From Arthrobacter sp. UM1 (GTDB lineage Bacteria; Actinomycetota; Actinomycetes; Actinomycetales; Micrococcaceae): DNA of 64,000 nucleotides. Positions 1-7,941 of this stretch are shown here, piece after piece. The position numbers and the translations under genes are program-made. The first letter of the stretch is position 1, and each line of letters begins with the position of its first letter. Location: NCBI RefSeq assembly GCF_020483305.1, contig NZ_JACWAB010000007.1, positions 50,205-114,204 on the forward strand. The letters run 5' to 3'. The notes beneath the pieces are model-generated. The model searched no databases. It saw only the letters and a list, made by a program, of their open reading frames with translations, and was not told the DNA's origin.

Positions 1-378
1 ATCTTCGTCATGACCGTGGCCGCCACGTTCGCGGTGGCCCGCATCGTGGAGCAGAACCTCATGGGCGTGGACCCGGGCGTCATCGAGGCGGCGCGGTCCA
101 TGGGCGCCAGCCCGTGGCAGATCATCCGCAAGGTGATCCTGCCGGAGGCTCTGGGGCCGCTCGTGCTCGGCTACACGTTCCTCATCATCGGCATCACGGA
201 CATGTCGGCGATGGCCGGCGCCATCGGATCCGGCGGCCTCGGCAACTTCGCCATCCAGTACGGCTACCAGCGGTTCGACATGCAGGTCACCTGGGTGGCC
301 GTGGGCATCATCATCGTCCTGGTGCAGGTGGTGCAGTTCTTCGGCAACTGGCTCGCCCGGAAGATCATGCGGCGGTAG
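1..378 (+). CDS. metI: Methionine ABC transporter permease (MetI family), 3' end
   Basis: Membrane subunit of a MetNIQ-type importer for D/L-methionine; only the last 125 residues are present and the frame is open from base 1, so the start lies left of the window. The EAA loop that docks on the ATPase is visible as EAARSMGASPWQ, followed by two hydrophobic segments and a short basic tail (KIMRR), as usual for MetI C-termini. The ATPase (metN) and substrate-binding lipoprotein are presumably further left. The gene ends 33 bases before a large hairpin (411-468) and faces the convergent lipoprotein operon. Family assignment is firm; methionine as substrate rests on family resemblance. Confidence 0.9.
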   Translation: MFVMTVAATFAVARIVEQNLMGVDPGVIEAARSMGASPWQIIRKVILPEALGPLVLGYTFLIIGITDMSAMAGAIGSGGLGNFAIQYGYQRFDMQVTWVAVGIIIVLVQVVQFFGNWLARKIMRR

Positions 379-410
379 GGCCCACTTCCCCCTCTTTCCC
401 GCCTTCCCCG

Positions 411-468
411 AAAAGTGGCGCGATCCGTGCAGTCTGGGCTCTCAGATTGCACGGATCGCGCCACTTTT
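411..468. repeat. 58-bp intergenic hairpin (family E)
   Basis: Inverted repeat with 25-bp arms and one mismatch (left 411-435, right 444-468, 8-nt loop); the left arm begins AAAAGTGGCGCGATCC. It lies between convergent genes, and its A- and T-runs would let it end transcription from both sides. The stop codon of the leftward lipoprotein gene (442-444) lies inside it and the last 10-11 residues of that protein are hairpin-encoded. The tip GTGGCGC and an internal CGTGC are shared with the hairpin at 47519-47576, so the two look related. Confidence 0.85.
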
Positions 469-822
469 GGCGGAGGGGCCTACCTCTCCTGCGTCAGGAT
501 CTTCGCCGCCCTCGCGGACCGTGGTGCTGTAGCCCGTCCTCACCGCCGACTCGACGCTCGGGAAGACATTCGAGACCCCGGCCATCGTCTGGATTCCCCC
601 GGTGGAGAACTCCACGTGGTGTGGCCAGCCGTTCCTCTTGGCGCATGCGTCGATCGCCTTGGTCTGCGCCGCACCGATCTCGGGCGCCTCGAACACGAGA
701 GACGTCACCCTCGAGCGCAGCGGCTCCTTCAGCTCCGCCTCTCCCCCGGGCGCCGCGCACCCCGCGAGGACGACGGCGGCGGCCGCCGCCGCGACCGCCC
801 CTGCTCGCACACGCCGCCTCAT
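442..822 (-). CDS. Truncated four-cysteine lipoprotein paralogue (LP-E)
   Basis: 126-residue lipoprotein: an MRRRVRAG start, Ala/Val-rich signal peptide and lipobox VLAGC (Cys22). It matches the first ~110 residues of the four ~300-residue lipoproteins at 4030-7663 (motifs EPLRSRV and CAKRNGW near residue 60) but lacks the region with the other three conserved cysteines. The final residues (SAKSGAIRAI) are read from the 411-468 hairpin, so the 3' part was apparently lost when that repeat arrived. Start is an ATG overlapping the permease stop by 4 bases (ATGA), so it is translated as the last gene of the operon. Probably non-functional or a remnant; function of the family unknown. Confidence 0.75.
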   Translation of the reverse strand: MRRRVRAGAVAAAAAAVVLAGCAAPGGEAELKEPLRSRVTSLVFEAPEIGAAQTKAIDACAKRNGWPHHVEFSTGGIQTMAGVSNVFPSVESAVRTGYSTTVREGGEDPDAGEVGPSAKSGAIRAI

Positions 823-1982
823 GACTCCGCCCGCAGAAGCTGCGCCGGGTCCACCCGGGAGGCGGTCCACGCCGGCACCGCCCCGGAGAGGCCCCCGAGC
901 AGCGCCCCCGCCGCCGGGATGAGCGCCGTCCACCACGGCTGCAGGTGTGGCCAGCCCTGGACCAGTGCGATCACCTCGCCCGCGAACAGCCCCGCGCAGC
1001 ACCCCGCGAATGCCCCCATCCCGCCGGTCAGGGCGGACTCCGCGAGGAACAGCCCCAGGATCCGCCGCCGCGAGGCCCCGAGCGCCCGGTCCAGGCCGAT
1101 GTGCCGCCTCCGCTCCCACACCGCGGACTGCGTGGTGGAGTACACGCTGAACGCGGCGGAGACCGTGAGCACGAGCATCGTGATGACCACCATGTCCTGC
1201 GAGTCCCGGAGGAGCTTGCGCTGCAGCGACGCCGCGGAGATCGGCCGGGTCACGCGGGCCTGGGCCGGCTCGTAGGGCCAGGCGGCGGTGGTCACTGCGC
1301 CGTCGTCGGCCGCGAGCTCCCCCTCCGCCGCGAGGAGGAGGACGCGCTGGGAGCCGGCCGCCGTCCCGCCCCGGGCCGCCGCGCCGGTCTCGGCGGGGTG
1401 GATGAGGGAGGTGCCCAGGAGGGCCGAGCTGCCCTCGCCCGCGACGATCCCGGTGACGGTGTGCCAGCCGGATTCGAGACGCACCCGGTTCCGCCCGGCC
1501 TCGGGCCACACGCCGAGCGTCCTCGCGGTGGAGGTGCCGAGGAGGACCTGGCGGGGGTGGGCGTCGAGGCTCTGACCGCTCGGCCAGCCGCCCGCGACGA
1601 GCTGCCCGCCCTTCGCCTCGATCCCCCGCGCGGACGCGACCGCCCGGGTGGCCTCGGCCGTGGCGAGGCCCGTGGAGACGGGTTTGGGCCGTCCCTCGCC
1701 GAGCACCGTGTACGTCCCGGCCTGCAGGACGCCGGGGACCTGGAGGAGCCGTTCCGCGAGCGCGTCCTCGGGCTCCTCCCACCCGCCGACGTGCGACTCC
1801 ACGGCCACCACGAGGGTGCCCGTGCTCAGCGAGGCGAGGTGCTCGCCGGTGCGGTGAGCGGAACCGCGGGTGACGGCGAGCATGACCACGAGCGTCGCTG
1901 CGCCCACGAGGATCGTGAGCAGGCTGAACCCCGTGCGCCGAATGCGCCGGGTGACGTTCCGGAACGCCTCACGCAGCAGCAT
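819..1982 (-). CDS. FtsX/MacB-type ABC transporter permease
   Basis: 387-residue permease of the MacB/FtsX type: one N-terminal membrane helix (about 18-40), a large extracytoplasmic domain, then three C-terminal helices ending in the typical AVPAWTASRVDPAQLLRAES. Such permeases drive extraction or export of lipoproteins, peptides or cell-wall factors rather than import. It overlaps the ATPase gene by 14 bases and the truncated lipoprotein gene by 4, so it is co-translated with both. With the upstream adaptor it forms a MacAB-like set. Substrate unknown; the neighbouring lipoproteins are the obvious candidates. Confidence 0.88.
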   Translation of the reverse strand: MLLREAFRNVTRRIRRTGFSLLTILVGAATLVVMLAVTRGSAHRTGEHLASLSTGTLVVAVESHVGGWEEPEDALAERLLQVPGVLQAGTYTVLGEGRPKPVSTGLATAEATRAVASARGIEAKGGQLVAGGWPSGQSLDAHPRQVLLGTSTARTLGVWPEAGRNRVRLESGWHTVTGIVAGEGSSALLGTSLIHPAETGAAARGGTAAGSQRVLLLAAEGELAADDGAVTTAAWPYEPAQARVTRPISAASLQRKLLRDSQDMVVITMLVLTVSAAFSVYSTTQSAVWERRRHIGLDRALGASRRRILGLFLAESALTGGMGAFAGCCAGLFAGEVIALVQGWPHLQPWWTALIPAAGALLGGLSGAVPAWTASRVDPAQLLRAES

Positions 1983-2703
1983 CGCGCCCGGCCTCCTCGA
2001 GCCTCCCGTCCACCACGCGGACGGTCCTGTCGCACCGCGCGGCGAGCTCCGGCGAATGCGTCACGACGACGACGGCCAGCCCCTCCGCCGCCTGTCCCAG
2101 CAGCAGCTCGAGCACGGCCTCGGCGGTGGCGGTGTCGAGGTTGCCGGTGGGCTCGTCGCAGAGGAGCACCTCAGGCCGGCCCGCGAGCGCCCGCGCGATG
2201 GCCACGCGCTGCCGCTCCCCGCCGGAGAGCGTCGGCGGGAAGGCGTGGAGGCGGTGGCCGAGTCCCACCGAGCGCAGGGCCTCAGCCGCAGCGTCCGTCC
2301 GGCGCTGAGCCGGGCGGTCCCTGGCCTCACCGTTCCCTGCCCCGGCCCCGCTCCCCCGCACCGCGAGCGCGTGCTCCACGTTCTCCAGGGCGGTCAGGTG
2401 GTCCACGAGGTGGAACGCCTGGAACACGAAGGCGAGGTGCTCGCGGCGCAGCCGGGTCAGCTCGGCCTCCTTCGCGGTGGAGGCGTCCACTCCGCCGACC
2501 ACCCGCTCTCCCGCGTCCGGCCGCTCCAGCAGCCCGAGCACCGCGAGCAGCGTGCTCTTGCCCGAGCCGCTCGGCCCCACGATCGCGAGCGACTCCCCCG
2601 CGAACACGTCCAGGTCCACCCCGTGCAGCGCCGCGGTGGCCGGCGGGTAGCGCTTCTCCACGCCGCGGAGCCGGATGACGGGCGTCCGGGCCCGGCGTGT
2701 CAT
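1969..2703 (-). CDS. ABC transporter ATP-binding protein (MacB/LolD type)
   Basis: 244-residue nucleotide-binding subunit. Walker A is GPSGSGKST, the Q-loop lies in FVFQAFHLVDHLT, the signature is LSGGERQRVAIARAL, Walker B is EVLLCDEPTGNLD and the switch His is in VVVTHSPE; DEPTGNLD with LVDHLTALENVE is typical of the LolD/MacB class paired with FtsX permeases. The start chosen is the ATG at 2703, which overlaps the adaptor stop as ATGA and places the first beta strand (VIRLRGVEKRY) normally; the frame runs further upstream but has no family support there. Residues about 110-130 form a low-complexity insertion (GSGAGAGNGEARD). Confidence 0.93.
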   Translation of the reverse strand: MTRRARTPVIRLRGVEKRYPPATAALHGVDLDVFAGESLAIVGPSGSGKSTLLAVLGLLERPDAGERVVGGVDASTAKEAELTRLRREHLAFVFQAFHLVDHLTALENVEHALAVRGSGAGAGNGEARDRPAQRRTDAAAEALRSVGLGHRLHAFPPTLSGGERQRVAIARALAGRPEVLLCDEPTGNLDTATAEAVLELLLGQAAEGLAVVVVTHSPELAARCDRTVRVVDGRLEEAGRDAAA

Positions 2704-4001
2704 TCGCCCGCTCCCGGCTTGCGCCCGCGGGCCTCCCCGACCACAACCTTCTGCCCGGCCATCAACCCGCCCGTCTCCGTCAGGGCGCACCGCCCCTGCG
2801 CGCACACGCCGGCTGTGACCTCGATGTCCCGGCCCTCAGCCGTGCGCACCCAGGCACGCCCGGCGTCCTGACGCAGCGCGGTGGACGGCACGACGACGGA
2901 GTCCTTCGCCGAGCGCCGCAGCACGATCGTGGCGCTGAACTGGGCGCCGGGCTCGGGCAGCGTCTGCGCGTCGGTGAGCCGGACGGCGAGGTCCACGGTG
3001 CGGCTGTTCGGGTCGCCTGCCGCCTGGCCGGAGCCCCCGGCACCGGTGCCGGGCTGAGCCGCTCCGGGCTGCGCCGCTCCGGTTCCGCCCGGCGCCTGAC
3101 CCGCTCCGGGCTGCGGCGCTCCCGTGCCTCCGTGGCCCTGCGGCGCCATGTGGGCCGAGTCCCCGGCCTGCTGCTGACTGCTCGAGGGCGCGCTCTGCCC
3201 CTGCCCCTGCGCCGCCGGCACGGCCTCCACCACGCCGGTCCGCTGCGCTCTGCCGCTGCGGGGCTGGAGCACCACCTCCTCGCCGCCGTTGAGCTTCGCC
3301 GCATCGGCCCGCGGCACCGAGACCACGAGCTTCCGCCCGCCCGCCGCCACCGAGCAGAGCGGACCCTGCACGCTCTTGCGCAGCTCCCCGCAGGCGCTGA
3401 GCACCCTGAGCGGGAGCACGCCCGCAAAGAAGGCCTCGCCCGGGCGGAGGACGGCGGCGTCGTCGTCCTTGGCCTCGAAGATCGGCGAGCCGTCCGCGCG
3501 GACCGGGAAGTAGCCGAGGTTCCGCCACAGTCGGCCGAGGCCGCGCGCCGTCCACTCCCCGTAGACGCCCCGGACCCGTCCGCTCGCGTAGCCGAGGCTG
3601 GCGAGCGCGTCCTGGAGCTGAGCCACGTCGCCGCCGCGAGCCCCCGGCCCCAGCTGCCGGAACGCCCGCATCCGTCCGGGCAGCACCACCACGGGCCGGC
3701 CGTTCGCCTCCGCGAGGACCTGGCCCGCGCCGGCGCTCTGCCCGGCGCGGACCCCGTTCGAGGTGAACACGGCCGCGCCCTCGACCGGCGAGGGAACGTC
3801 TTCCACCCCGTCCTCCACGGTCTTGGCCTCGGCGGCGAGGGAGTCCACCACCTCGCCCGACGTCGCCGCCGCCGTCAGCTGGGTGACGGCCACCGTGGTG
3901 TCCGGGCGCTCGAGGCGGTCCCGCATGACGGCCACCGTGCCCACGATCCCCGCCGCCACCGCCACCACAAGGGCGACGACGGCGGCCAGCGCACCCTTCA
4001 C
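2700..4001 (-). CDS. Peptidoglycan-binding periplasmic-adaptor-like (HlyD/MacA-type) protein
   Basis: 433 residues. One N-terminal membrane anchor (about 5-27), then a region carrying a peptidoglycan-binding repeat (QLQDALASLGYASG...GVYG), then beta-rich adaptor-like domains interrupted near residues 275-335 by a Gly/Pro/Ala/Gln-rich linker (GTGAAQPGAAQPG type), ending in a beta-barrel/membrane-proximal region. In Gram-positives such proteins take the place of MacA next to FtsX-type ABC transporters and link the pump to the wall. Start is GTG with a weak ribosome site. The gene lies 28 bases after a lipoprotein gene and overlaps the ATPase gene by 4. Confidence 0.82.
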   Translation of the reverse strand: MKGALAAVVALVVAVAAGIVGTVAVMRDRLERPDTTVAVTQLTAAATSGEVVDSLAAEAKTVEDGVEDVPSPVEGAAVFTSNGVRAGQSAGAGQVLAEANGRPVVVLPGRMRAFRQLGPGARGGDVAQLQDALASLGYASGRVRGVYGEWTARGLGRLWRNLGYFPVRADGSPIFEAKDDDAAVLRPGEAFFAGVLPLRVLSACGELRKSVQGPLCSVAAGGRKLVVSVPRADAAKLNGGEEVVLQPRSGRAQRTGVVEAVPAAQGQGQSAPSSSQQQAGDSAHMAPQGHGGTGAPQPGAGQAPGGTGAAQPGAAQPGTGAGGSGQAAGDPNSRTVDLAVRLTDAQTLPEPGAQFSATIVLRRSAKDSVVVPSTALRQDAGRAWVRTAEGRDIEVTAGVCAQGRCALTETGGLMAGQKVVVGEARGRKPGAGE

Positions 4002-4029
4002 CGGACGCCCGATCGGGCAGGGGCGGAGG

Positions 4030-4959
4030 TCATGGCTGCTTCCCTTCGGTCGAGCTGAGGACGGCGAGCGCCCGCTCGTGGGCCTGCTTCTTCTTCTCCG
4101 CGAGCGCGAGGAGATCGGACTCGTGTTTGTTCACCCAGTCCCCGGCGACCTCGAAGTAGGCGTCGTCGAGCTTCTGGGCGAGCTGCACCTGTTCCTGACA
4201 CGTGCCGTCCGCGCTCGCGAGGCGCAGCTCTTCGCCGCTCGGCTTCTCGCCCGCGTCCCGGTACGGCTTCATGTTCTGGCTGACCCAGCGCTCGACCTGC
4301 ATGACCCCGATGTCATAGCCGCGCCCCTTCATGCAGGAGGAGTACTCGTTCCGGACGTCTCCCAGAACGCCGAGGAACCGCGACTGAGCTCGGTTGGATC
4401 CGGAGTTGAGGACCCGGTTGATCACGTTCGAGAGCCGGATGTGGTCCTCGACTGACCCGTAGACTGCCGTCCGAGCCTCCGCGAGGCACCCGGTGGCCGG
4501 CTCGCTCACCACCGTGCCGCCCGGCTCGAGCTCCACACGGACCTGCAGAGTTCCGTCTCCGGCAGAAGCCTCAGGGTCGGCACCGTAGATCTTGAGATTC
4601 ATGTCCTCCGGCAGATCAACGCTGCTCTGGGGCTCTCGGATCAGAACGCGATACCCGATGTCCTCGGCCTCCTTGGCGTTTCTGAAGACGCTGGTGAACC
4701 CGTGCAACAGAGGCGAGCCTCCCGGCAGGGTCACGCCGAGCTCACGGGTCCACCCGGCCTTGCGCGCGCATTCCCGCAGCGTCGCGTTGACGGCGGCCTC
4801 GGCCTCGACATCCGAGGCCACCAGCGAACGGACGGTGTGCTTCATGGCGTCCGAAACCGGCGGTCCTGCTTTCTCGCCGCATCCCGTAAGCGTCAGCAGC
4901 ACGGCAGCCGCCGCGGCCCACCGGACACGTCCGGACAGTCTTCCCGAGTTCCCCAGCAT
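4030..4959 (-). CDS. Four-cysteine lipoprotein, tandem paralogue LP-D
   Basis: 309-residue lipoprotein with a signal peptide and lipobox LTLTGC. It shares with the three upstream genes the motif order CARKAGW, GCLAEARTAVYGS, SSCMKGRGYD and TCQEQVQLAQKLDDA, i.e. four conserved cysteines after the lipidated one, suggesting two extracytoplasmic disulfides; the C-terminus is helical and charged. It is the most divergent of the full-length copies. A strong ribosome site (GAGGAGAGGAC) precedes the ATG, 9 bases after the previous stop. The cell-surface location is clear; I do not recognise the family. Confidence 0.85.
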   Translation of the reverse strand: MLGNSGRLSGRVRWAAAAAVLLTLTGCGEKAGPPVSDAMKHTVRSLVASDVEAEAAVNATLRECARKAGWTRELGVTLPGGSPLLHGFTSVFRNAKEAEDIGYRVLIREPQSSVDLPEDMNLKIYGADPEASAGDGTLQVRVELEPGGTVVSEPATGCLAEARTAVYGSVEDHIRLSNVINRVLNSGSNRAQSRFLGVLGDVRNEYSSCMKGRGYDIGVMQVERWVSQNMKPYRDAGEKPSGEELRLASADGTCQEQVQLAQKLDDAYFEVAGDWVNKHESDLLALAEKKKQAHERALAVLSSTEGKQP

Positions 4960-4968
4960 GTCCTCTCC

Positions 4969-5877
4969 TCACTTGCTCAGAATCAGCTCGGCCCGCAGCT
5001 GGGCCTTCCGGATGACGTCTGCCGCGGCGGCGATCTCCGCCTCCCGCCCCTGCACCCAGTTCCGGGCGCTCCGCAGCACGGAGGCCTCGATCTTCGCCTG
5101 GAGGCCCGCTTCCGCCTGGCACGCGGCGTCCGCCCGGACCAGCTCGATCTCAGCCGCGTGCGGCCGCTCCCCCGGCTTCCTGTACTGGCCCCACTCCTGC
5201 CGCGCGTACGCAGACGCGTCTCCCAGGTCGAACTCCCGGCCGCCTCGGCGCATGCACGCCCCGTAGGCTTCCGCGCCTTCCCGCAGCGCCCGCCGGATCG
5301 CGGGGCCCGCACTCCGCGGCACGTCCTGCGCCCCGTATGGATACGCCACGGCGGTGAGGAAGTCGCGGTGGGTGCCGAACACGGCGAGCGCCCCCTCCGC
5401 CACACACCCGTGCTCCGGCATGGACATCCGGAACGTGTCATCCGCCGAGGTGAACCCGACCGTTCGCCCCTCGGCGTAGCTGCCCGTGACCTTCTCGTCC
5501 TGCTCGGCGGACATGTCTGCCTCCCCCGGCAGCGGGTTCCGCATCGTGGAGAGATACCCCACGCGCTCCGCGATCCGGGCATCGCCGAACAGCCCCGCCG
5601 GACCTCCCAGCGCCTCGATACCCCGGTACGGGGAGGTCACCTTCCGGTCCCACCCGTGCTTCGCCGCGCACGCCGAGACGGTCACATCCAGAGCGGCCTC
5701 GATCTCGGCCGAGGGGATGAGGACCGCCTTCACCTGGGCGCGCAGCGGCTCCTCGAACGGCCGCTCGAACACCCCGCATCCGCCCAGCGTCAGGACGACG
5801 ACGGCGGCCGCCGTCGCCCTCAGCCTCCAGGACCACTCCCGCCGCGGAAGCGGGCACGGCCCCCGTTCACCTTTCAT
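4969..5877 (-). CDS. Four-cysteine lipoprotein, tandem paralogue LP-C
   Basis: 302 residues; twin-basic start (PLPRREWSWRLR), signal peptide and lipobox LTLGGC followed by GVFERPFEEPLRAQV, nearly identical to the same stretch in LP-A and LP-B. Conserved later cysteines sit in CAAKHGW, GCVAEGALAVFG, GACMRRGG and AACQAEAG. A WGQYRKPGERPHAAEIEL stretch is shared with the paralogues. The start overlaps the LP-B stop by 4 bases (ATGA), so the copies arose by in-register tandem duplication and are translationally coupled. Function unknown. Confidence 0.85.
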   Translation of the reverse strand: MKGERGPCPLPRREWSWRLRATAAAVVVLTLGGCGVFERPFEEPLRAQVKAVLIPSAEIEAALDVTVSACAAKHGWDRKVTSPYRGIEALGGPAGLFGDARIAERVGYLSTMRNPLPGEADMSAEQDEKVTGSYAEGRTVGFTSADDTFRMSMPEHGCVAEGALAVFGTHRDFLTAVAYPYGAQDVPRSAGPAIRRALREGAEAYGACMRRGGREFDLGDASAYARQEWGQYRKPGERPHAAEIELVRADAACQAEAGLQAKIEASVLRSARNWVQGREAEIAAAADVIRKAQLRAELILSK

Positions 5878-6785
5878 TCGGCAAGGATCCGCTCAGCTCG
5901 CTTTTGAGCTTCTTCATTGAGAACTGCCAGCGCGGCGATCTCGTTCTGATGTCTCTTGGCCCAGGAAGAGGCTCCCTCCAGAACAGCGTCATCCAGTTTT
6001 GCAGCCAGGCCGATCTTCTCCTGGCATCCAGCATCGATTCTGAGCAGCTCCAGCTCTTCCGCATGGGGAGGAGAACCGTGCGCACGATACTGACCCCATG
6101 TGCGTCCGGCCATTTCAGAAGCCTCGCCGATCGTAAAATCACGTCCATGCTCTTGAAGACAAGAGCGATAAGACGCTCCCATTGAGGACATAAGGTCCCT
6201 GATACGCGACTGGTAACCTAACGGCGCACCCCGAAGCTCATTTGCGAACCCACTCACCTTGATTGAGGCTTCAAGGCTTCCGTACACCTTGATCCGTGCA
6301 TCCGAGACGCAACCGGTCTTGGGGACGGCCGTCCCTGCCCCCGTTTTCGGGGACGTGTAGCGAAACAGGTTCTCCGGTTCAAAGCTTCCTATGATGCCGT
6401 CAACCTGCTCCGCCGTCATCTCCGCACCCGAGTCCTCTGTCTCTCGCAGGGTCGCGGCATAGCCGATCCGTTCAGCGGAAGCCACGCTTGAGAAGACACC
6501 CGACACACCCGCTAGGGTCTGGAGCCCGCCAATTGAATACGGGACACGCTTCGTCCAACCGAATTTGCGCGCACAGATCGAAATCTCCTTCTCCATGGCC
6601 GCTTCGATTTCCGCCGAAGGCAGGAGAAGACTCCTCACCTGAGAACGAAGCGGCTCATCAAGCGGCCGCTCGAACACCCCGCATCCGCTCAGCGCCAGGA
6701 CGACGACGGCGGCCGCCGTCGTCATCCTCAGCCTCCAGGACCACTTCCGCCGCGGAAGCGAGCGCATCCCCCGCTCGTCTTTCAT
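5874..6785 (-). CDS. Four-cysteine lipoprotein, tandem paralogue LP-B
   Basis: 303 residues; the N-terminus (SLPRRKWSWRLRM, lipobox LALSGC, GVFERPLDEPLRSQV) is almost the same as in LP-C. Cysteine motifs are CARKFGW, GCVSDARIKVYGS, RSCLQEHGRD and GCQEKIGLAAKLDDA. The middle of the gene is less G/C-biased than its neighbours, so the copies have diverged unevenly while the signal-peptide region stayed nearly constant, which may reflect gene conversion or export constraint. Overlaps both neighbours by 4 bases. Function unknown. Confidence 0.85.
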   Translation of the reverse strand: MKDERGMRSLPRRKWSWRLRMTTAAAVVVLALSGCGVFERPLDEPLRSQVRSLLLPSAEIEAAMEKEISICARKFGWTKRVPYSIGGLQTLAGVSGVFSSVASAERIGYAATLRETEDSGAEMTAEQVDGIIGSFEPENLFRYTSPKTGAGTAVPKTGCVSDARIKVYGSLEASIKVSGFANELRGAPLGYQSRIRDLMSSMGASYRSCLQEHGRDFTIGEASEMAGRTWGQYRAHGSPPHAEELELLRIDAGCQEKIGLAAKLDDAVLEGASSWAKRHQNEIAALAVLNEEAQKRAERILAE

Positions 6786-7663
6786 TCGCCCAGGATCCGC
6801 TTAGACCGCTCCGTGGCGGCCTCGATCAGCTCGGCAGCCTTCATGATCCGAGCCTCGTTCTTTCGGGCCCAGCCGGCGGCGCCGAGGAGAATGGCATCAT
6901 CGAGCCGACGGGCAATATCGAGCTCCGCCTGACAGCCGATGTCCACCCTCAGCATCTGCAGCTCCTGCTCGTGCGGCGGCTCGCCGGGGCTCCGGTACGC
7001 GCCCCACATCTGATTCGCGTGGCCCGAGGCAGCGCCGAGATGCAGGTCATAGCCGCCCTGGCGCATACACCCGCGGTACGCGTCAGAGACGTCCTGACTC
7101 ACTCGGGCCGTATGCCGTGAGGTCTCCCGGGGCAGCTCTTTCATCTCCTCCGAGAGCTCGGACACGGTGTTCGCATTCTCAACACTCCCGAACACCGCCG
7201 CCGCGGACTCCGCCACACATCCCGTGGCTGGCACGGACCTGGGCGCTCCGGACTCCGAGTGCGCCGAGCCGCGCGGCTTCCCCTGCGGCGCACGCCCGAG
7301 GATCGCCTCCTCCTGCTCAGGTGTCAGGCCGGCGTTCACACCCGAGCTCTGGCGCAGGGTGGACGCATAGCCGCGCTTCTCCGCGGACTCAGCGGACGCG
7401 AAGACCTCCGGGATCCCCGAGATGAGCCCCGGGTGCGGGAGCGAGAACTCCACCCTTTCCGTCCACCCGTGCTTCTTGGCACATGCCGAGACTGCCCTCT
7501 CCATGGCCGCGTCGATCTCCGCGCGCGGCGCGAGCAGCCGCGCCGTCTTCGTCCGCAGCGGCTCCTCAAGCGGCCGCTCGAACACCCCGCATCCGCTCAG
7601 CGCCAGGACGACGACGGCGGCCGCCGTCGTCATGCTCAGCGCCCTGCCCGGCTTCCGCACCAT
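6782..7663 (-). CDS. Four-cysteine lipoprotein, tandem paralogue LP-A, first gene of operon
   Basis: 293 residues, signal peptide and lipobox LALSGC, then GVFERPLEEPLRTK. Conserved cysteines lie in CAKKHGW, GCVAESAAAVFGS, RGCMRQGGYD and GCQAELDIARRLDDA, with WGAYRSPGEPPHEQELQ between the last two. The ATG has a good ribosome site (GGAGGAG, 5-base spacing), consistent with this being the promoter-proximal gene. It heads an uninterrupted run LP-A, B, C, D, adaptor, ATPase, permease, LP-E. The segment 7664-7941 upstream holds its promoter region and the clpC terminator. Confidence 0.85.
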   Translation of the reverse strand: MVRKPGRALSMTTAAAVVVLALSGCGVFERPLEEPLRTKTARLLAPRAEIDAAMERAVSACAKKHGWTERVEFSLPHPGLISGIPEVFASAESAEKRGYASTLRQSSGVNAGLTPEQEEAILGRAPQGKPRGSAHSESGAPRSVPATGCVAESAAAVFGSVENANTVSELSEEMKELPRETSRHTARVSQDVSDAYRGCMRQGGYDLHLGAASGHANQMWGAYRSPGEPPHEQELQMLRVDIGCQAELDIARRLDDAILLGAAGWARKNEARIMKAAELIEAATERSKRILGE

Positions 7664-7821
7664 GACCGCTCCTCCCCGAGTTAAGGATAATCATGACACG
7701 TGAGATCGAAGCCTGGGGAGCCCGCTCCGCTCCCTGAGACAGCGGCGCCCAGGCCAGCGGCCCCCGAGGAGCCCAGAGCCCGTAACCCGAAGCTCGAAGC
7801 CCAGACCGGGAGTCACACGAC

Positions 7822-7866
7822 ACAGCGCAGCGCCCAGCCCCGCATGGGGACTGGGCGCTGCGCTGT
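7822..7866 (-). terminator. clpC transcription terminator
   Basis: Perfect 16-bp arms (7822-7837 and 7851-7866, beginning ACAGCGCAGCGCCCAG); the loop itself can pair CCCC with GGGG around GCAT, giving an almost 20-bp stem. It lies about 75 bases past the clpC stop. There is no long T-run, as is common for actinobacterial terminators. Confidence 0.75.
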
Positions 7867-7941
7867 TCTGAGGAGGCGGAGCCGCTCGGGGCGTCCGCAG
7901 CGGGCGGCGCGAACCTGCCGGTCGCGCCGCCCCGGCCGGGC

